From contig DATAZY010000096.1 in assembly GCA_036271795.1 (NCBI GenBank), forward strand, positions 62,001 through 126,000: a stretch of 64,000 nt of DNA, written 5' to 3'. Shown here one piece after another: positions 60,508-64,000 of the stretch. Origin of the DNA: Galbitalea sp036271795 (GTDB lineage Bacteria; Actinomycetota; Actinomycetes; Actinomycetales; Microbacteriaceae). Position numbers and translations under genes: made by a program. How positions within the stretch are numbered: the first letter of the stretch is position 1; the number at the start of each line of letters is the position of its first letter. The notes beneath the pieces were generated by a model. That model was not told the origin of the DNA. It did not search any database and saw only the letters and a program-made list of their open reading frames with translations.

Positions 60508-62352
60508 GTGGCTAGTGAGCGAGTTCTCGACAAATACTACGACGGTCTTACCAAGTTCCTAGATGCGGTCCGCGACCGGGACTACCAACTCGCTGCGCAG
60601 ATCCAAAGACTGAATATTGCCGAGTTAGAGAAGAACGCGCTTCCGAACTTTCGGAAAGAGTTCGGCGCAGTCCCTTCGATTCCGGTCATTGAGGCGGTCG
60701 GTATCGCTGTCGCCGCCATGTATCCATCAGCGGATATGCAAGCTGCGTTCGATCGTCTCGCAACCAGCCCAGAGCTGCCGGACTTCCGCGATGGCGGCTT
60801 GACCCTTCGCACGGCCACGGAGATGGTCGCCTCGATTCGTGCAACCGTCGACGAGAAGCCGGGGTTGGACCGTGTGCAGCTGCGCAAGGCGGTCGGCGTG
60901 GCTGACGGCCGATTGTTTGGGAACCTGGTCGGCTATCTCGTCAAAGCGAAACTGATCTTTGAACGAGAAGGAACCTACAGCTCCCTCGCAAAGCCCCAAG
61001 CTCTCCGGCAAGAGAAACAATCCGGCTTCCGTTCGGGACAAACACCCAACACCCCAAGCATGATCAGACTTTGGGAGCTACCACCGATAGTCGGTACCGA
61101 GTCGGCAACCGATCCGTGGGCATATGCTCCGCCCGAAATTGGACCAGCCGCTCCCGACGCTGCGGTTGCGGACCTCATCGTCAACTTCAGCGGAACCCGG
61201 CCGCCGTGGGCGCCTTCCGCTATTCCCGCCGAACGCCGCCGGAAGGGCAAGGCCAGCACTGCGACCATGCAGGACAACACTTGGCTATTCCGATACACCC
61301 GACCAGCATCGGCTACCGAAGACCAATACACCGCCGAGATTCTCGACCGTGCCGGCAACTCACTTCGCACCATCACCTTCGAACATGCGGTGTCACGAAC
61401 GGTCGCATTCTCCGACCGCACCACGATCGCCATTGTCGACAACGATGCCTGCATCACTGTGTATCGGCAGGACGGCGAACTACTCAGCGTATTGCCGTTG
61501 AGCGGCAACCCTGAGCTCGAGACCGAATTCGCCGCCCACGGCGACGATCACAGCAGACGCGTATCCCGCGTGCACGCATTTGACGTCGACCCGGAAGAAG
61601 GTCGGATGCTCTTTGCTGCACGAAACAAGATCTGGTGCGCAAACCTCCGCGGTGACATCCTCTGGTCGCTCCAGACGCCATCGGCCCCACGAGACAAGGT
61701 CGGGTGGGACAGGGCAACAACACCGAAGGAGATCAGTAAGGCCGCCGAGCGTTTGCACGTACGCCCAGACAACACTCCCCGCGAGATCGCCGCGTATCTC
61801 GATTCCGAAGGCGACCTGAATGACAGTGGCGGACTGACATTCTCAATCGGGCTGGGGCGCCATCACGCCAGCGCGAAGGAAGTCCTGCGAAACCAGCTCA
61901 ATGGTTGGTCCTCCGACTGGGTGTATTCCGCAAGCCTGTCCCGCGGGCGGGCGAGCTTCTCCACATACTCGGGGCTCAACGTTGATGTCACCGACCAGGG
62001 GCAGATCGAAAGAATGTGGCTCAGCCCAGGGACATTCCATCCGTTCCAGTCCGATGCAGCGTCAACCCGTATCGGCCAAGCCGGATACAACCTCGTGACG
62101 CTCGCGGCAGAAGCGGTCACCGGTGACTTGAGCGGTGCGGATCCCCTGCGCGTTATGGCACCCTTTCCCGGATCCGCATTCGGCACCGAACAGTGCGCGG
62201 TCTCCGTGGATGGAGCGACCGTGTCCGTCTGGGATGCCAAAGGCCAAAAAGTGAATTCGTACCGGTGCCCCAAACCAATCACTTCTGCGTATCCGACGAC
62301 AAATGGCATCACTATCGAAATGGGAACCGCCTGGGCGACGCTGCCCGTGTAG
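60508..62352 (+). CDS. Large protein with beta-propeller-like C-terminal region, unknown function
   Basis: A 614-residue protein. The N-terminal about 180 residues are helical with a winged-HTH-like segment (LDRVQLRKAVGVADGRLFGNLVGYLVKAKLIF). The rest has repeating strands of the WD40/PQQ kind (TWLFRYTRP, IAIVDNDACITVYRQDGELL, RMLFAARNKIWCANLRGDILW, CAVSVDGATVSVWDAKGQKV), about six to seven blades. The GTG start has AAGGGA eight bases upstream. No signal peptide or membrane helix is seen. It may sense or scaffold in the surrounding defence region, but no function can be claimed. Confidence 0.7.
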   Translation: MASERVLDKYYDGLTKFLDAVRDRDYQLAAQIQRLNIAELEKNALPNFRKEFGAVPSIPVIEAVGIAVAAMYPSADMQAAFDRLATSPELPDFRDGGLTLRTATEMVASIRATVDEKPGLDRVQLRKAVGVADGRLFGNLVGYLVKAKLIFEREGTYSSLAKPQALRQEKQSGFRSGQTPNTPSMIRLWELPPIVGTESATDPWAYAPPEIGPAAPDAAVADLIVNFSGTRPPWAPSAIPAERRRKGKASTATMQDNTWLFRYTRPASATEDQYTAEILDRAGNSLRTITFEHAVSRTVAFSDRTTIAIVDNDACITVYRQDGELLSVLPLSGNPELETEFAAHGDDHSRRVSRVHAFDVDPEEGRMLFAARNKIWCANLRGDILWSLQTPSAPRDKVGWDRATTPKEISKAAERLHVRPDNTPREIAAYLDSEGDLNDSGGLTFSIGLGRHHASAKEVLRNQLNGWSSDWVYSASLSRGRASFSTYSGLNVDVTDQGQIERMWLSPGTFHPFQSDAASTRIGQAGYNLVTLAAEAVTGDLSGADPLRVMAPFPGSAFGTEQCAVSVDGATVSVWDAKGQKVNSYRCPKPITSAYPTTNGITIEMGTAWATLPV

Positions 62353-62528
62353 CTGCACCCATTTCCCTGATTCGTCGGCCGCACACCGCCTGACTGTCTC
62401 GAAGCACTTGGTCGACAGTGCGCAGCCAATTGGCGACCGATTGCTGAGCGCGAGTGGACGCGGCGAACAGCCCACCGTTGACGACCCATCTCAGTGGGCC
62501 TTGATCTGATCAGCTGTCGACGGGACCA

Positions 62529-62876
62529 TTATTCATCCGCACCGCCGAGACGCAGCTCGGATAGCAGCCTGACCTCGAGGTTCCGTTCAACCCGCAGCAC
62601 GTCTTCGAGCCGTAGCACGATCTGGCCGTTCAATAGGCGGAGCACTCGCCAGTAGTTCAGCCCTTCGCGTTCTGCGTACTCCTTGGCGGTCATGTCCACA
62701 CGCGCGAGCGCATTGCGTACTCGCCAGGCCCACTCGTGCTGGATCTTCGCCAGCGCGAGCCAATCCAGCTCCTTCTCGGTCAGACCTTTGTCTTCGCGCC
62801 AGCGCATCCGACGTGAGGTCCCGAACCCATCCGGGGTGAGACTCCACTCCATTGGAATGAAACGCGGCTTGGTCAC
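62529..62876 (-). CDS. XRE-like small regulator
   Basis: A 115-residue protein with an HTH in its C-terminal half (MTAKEYAEREGLNYWRVLRLLNGQIVLRLEDV). Its ATG at 62876 lies 22 bases from two palindromic operators (62898-62929), the layout of a self-controlled repressor or antitoxin. It may pair with the HTH protein at 63093 or with an unidentified partner. Confidence 0.7.
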   Translation of the reverse strand: MTKPRFIPMEWSLTPDGFGTSRRMRWREDKGLTEKELDWLALAKIQHEWAWRVRNALARVDMTAKEYAEREGLNYWRVLRLLNGQIVLRLEDVLRVERNLEVRLLSELRLGGADE

Positions 62877-62897
62877 CCAATCAGGGTAGCTGTCACC

Positions 62898-62929
62898 TGA
62901 CCCTTAGGGTCAATTGACCTTTAGGGTCA
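62898..62929. promoter_or_regulatory. Twin operators TGACCCTTAGGGTCA
   Basis: A perfect 15-base palindrome (62898-62912) and a copy with one mismatch (62915-62929), centres 17 bases apart, just upstream of the small regulator gene at 62529-62876. Autoregulation is the simplest reading. Confidence 0.75.
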
Positions 62930-63092
62930 GTCGGACGCCGAATGTCTACCTCACATGCAACCAAACCAGTCCTCACCCCGCCCACGGCCAAAATCAATAT
63001 TGCGCATGGAGACGAACCATCAGCCGACGCCCGAACAGCGGTCTCAAGAGAGCACGCACCGAAGGGGTACGACATCTCACCAGATCGTGGAA

Positions 63093-63371
63093 TCAGCGCG
63101 AACCAGTACCAGGCCAGAGCGGCCCGAACTCTCTCTCGAGCTTGGCGAGGGTAATGATGTCCGGCCAGGAGCCCCCGTTCAGGATGGTGCCGATGGTCGC
63201 CCGGTCGACGCCCGTGGCGCGGGCAGTCTCCCGGAGGCTGGCTCCTTTCATGGCGGCTCGAAGGCGCAAGGCGAGCTGTCGGGCGATCTCCGCGTCGGCG
63301 TCGAGGGAGGGAATGTTGGGCCAGTTGTCACAGAGTTCCGCAGGAACGGGGCGGGCCGGACGGGGACTCAT
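63093..63371 (-). CDS. Small XRE-family HTH protein
   Basis: A 92-residue protein with a clear HTH: GASLRETARATGVDRATIGTIL. A proline-rich N-terminus MSPRPARPVPAEL precedes it. ATG 63371 is divergent from the integrase-like gene at 63414 and could control it. Confidence 0.72.
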   Translation of the reverse strand: MSPRPARPVPAELCDNWPNIPSLDADAEIARQLALRLRAAMKGASLRETARATGVDRATIGTILNGGSWPDIITLAKLEREFGPLWPGTGSR

Positions 63372-63413
63372 GCGCCGAGCCTAGCGCCGTCCACCGGGAC
63401 TGCCGACTTGAGA

Positions 63414-64000
63414 ATGTCGGCAGTTCCCCTCAAGCTGGACGGCGGTATCTACAGACGCTTTCTTGAGGGGGTGATAGTCGAGTTGGAAAATTTTGCTCCC
63501 GTCAACGACGGACCCGAGTGGGTGGCGGTCCGCGCTTTCGTCAAGGACGCCGTCATCATCAGCTCCACTCGCACCACCTACCCCCTCAGCCGGCTGTTCC
63601 AGGTCATCACCGCTCATGTCATCTGGTGCACCTCCGCCCAAGGACTCCCCCTCGACCCCGCCGTCATCTTCACACCGCGCGTGATCGATGCCTTCTGCGT
63701 TCAAGCCAGCGACAACGAAGCGACCCAGGGCACCTACCGCTCGTCACTCCTCACCGTTTCCAGGGCGCTGTACCCAGACCTCCACCCCGAGCCGCTGACT
63801 CCCATGCACAAACGGGAAATCCAGCGGCCGTACTCGATCTCCGACTTGGAGCACTGGCGCGGCTGGGCGAAAGGACAACGCACGCTGCTCCACCGAGAGA
63901 AGGCCAGCCTCCTCCTCGGATTCGGTGTCGGAGCCGGACTGACACCCGTCGAGATCGCCGGAGTCGCGCGCGACCACCTGCACATCGACCAGGGCGGTGT
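63414..64000 (+). CDS. Integrase-like (tyrosine recombinase family) protein, partial
   Basis: The frame is open from ATG 63414 (or GTG 63471) to the window edge, about 195 residues. It has an N-terminal SAM-like helical part (RTTYPLSRLFQVITAHVIWC, TQGTYRSSLLTVSRALYP) and then LLLGFGVGAGLTPVEIAGVARDHL, which matches the start of the tyrosine-recombinase catalytic domain (normally LGLGAGLRPGEI..L). The catalytic His-x-x-Arg and Tyr lie beyond the window. Members of this actinobacterial group sometimes lack the catalytic residues, so activity cannot be judged here. Confidence 0.65.
   Translation, partial: MSAVPLKLDGGIYRRFLEGVIVELENFAPVNDGPEWVAVRAFVKDAVIISSTRTTYPLSRLFQVITAHVIWCTSAQGLPLDPAVIFTPRVIDAFCVQASDNEATQGTYRSSLLTVSRALYPDLHPEPLTPMHKREIQRPYSISDLEHWRGWAKGQRTLLHREKASLLLGFGVGAGLTPVEIAGVARDHLHIDQGG

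Noticed and set aside
1..64000. CRISPR array
   Set aside because: No regularly spaced repeats with unique spacers were seen; the short repeats present are palindromic operators or att-like pieces.

Overview
The window is high-GC DNA from a free-living actinobacterium. Short Shine-Dalgarno sites, many ATGA stop/start overlaps, lipobox-type sugar-binding lipoproteins and abundant LacI/GntR/MmyB regulators suggest a saprophytic soil or plant-associated member, plausibly of the Microbacteriaceae; the species cannot be named from sequence alone. It reads as a mosaic of accessory modules: sugar utilisation in the left 46 kb, then a cluster of defence-type and unknown genes to 64 kb. No rRNA, intact tRNA or CRISPR array was seen.

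Region 1 (about 0.3-18.2 kb) is an apparent integrated island. It is flanked by 36-bp direct repeats (319-354 and 18150-18185) matching the 3' half of a tRNA-Met gene. A second pair of 31-bp direct repeats lies just inside (572-602 and 17825-17855). A C-terminal piece of a serine recombinase sits at the outer left edge. Inside is a largely translationally coupled minus-strand operon: lipoprotein, permease, single-domain ATPase, cytosolic DUF4038 glycosidase, rhamnonate-dehydratase-like enolase-superfamily enzyme, metallo-beta-lactamase-fold protein with a ruined metal site, rhamnose-dehydrogenase-like SDR, RhaM-like mutarotase, DapA-family aldolase, second SDR and FAH hydrolase. This fits non-phosphorylative breakdown of a 6-deoxyhexose such as L-rhamnose or L-fucose. 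A second operon follows (HisD-like dehydrogenase, SDR, 3-hydroxyacyl-CoA-dehydrogenase-like enzyme), and a plus-strand pair (unknown protein plus intact MBL hydrolase) lies near the left end. Three copies of the palindrome TGTATACGTATACA sit at the three operon starts, beside one LacI and one GntR regulator.

Region 2 (17.6-22.1 kb) is a graveyard of degraded attachment-like sites around a glycosyltransferase-39 protein and an SGNH hydrolase. Region 3 (22.1-31.2 kb) is a LacI-controlled glycoside regulon: a secreted GH39-like enzyme with three C-terminal repeats, a LacI regulator, a CUT1 ABC transporter and a GH31 glycosidase, linked by four copies of ATCAAACCGGTTTGAT. Region 4 (31.2-34.9 kb) holds a divergent MFS exporter/MmyB regulator pair and decayed TetR and hydrolase pseudogenes. 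Region 5 (35.0-47.0 kb) is another glycan operon: LacI regulator, twin GTGAACGTTCAC operators, CUT1 transporter, GH43, LacZ-type GH2, then tdh-kbl and an S51 peptidase. All three ABC operons carry a strong hairpin directly after the binding-protein gene.

Region 6 (47.6-64.0 kb) looks like a defence or mobile island. It holds a phosphoesterase with an HTH partner, a restriction-nuclease-nSTAND NTPase fusion, an XRE-ImmA/IrrE protease with an unknown partner, an AbiU2/HEPN-like protein, a Schlafen/AlbA_2 protein, an ApeA-like HEPN protein, a large beta-propeller protein of unknown role, two small XRE-type regulators (one with twin palindromic operators) and a truncated integrase-like gene running off the right edge.
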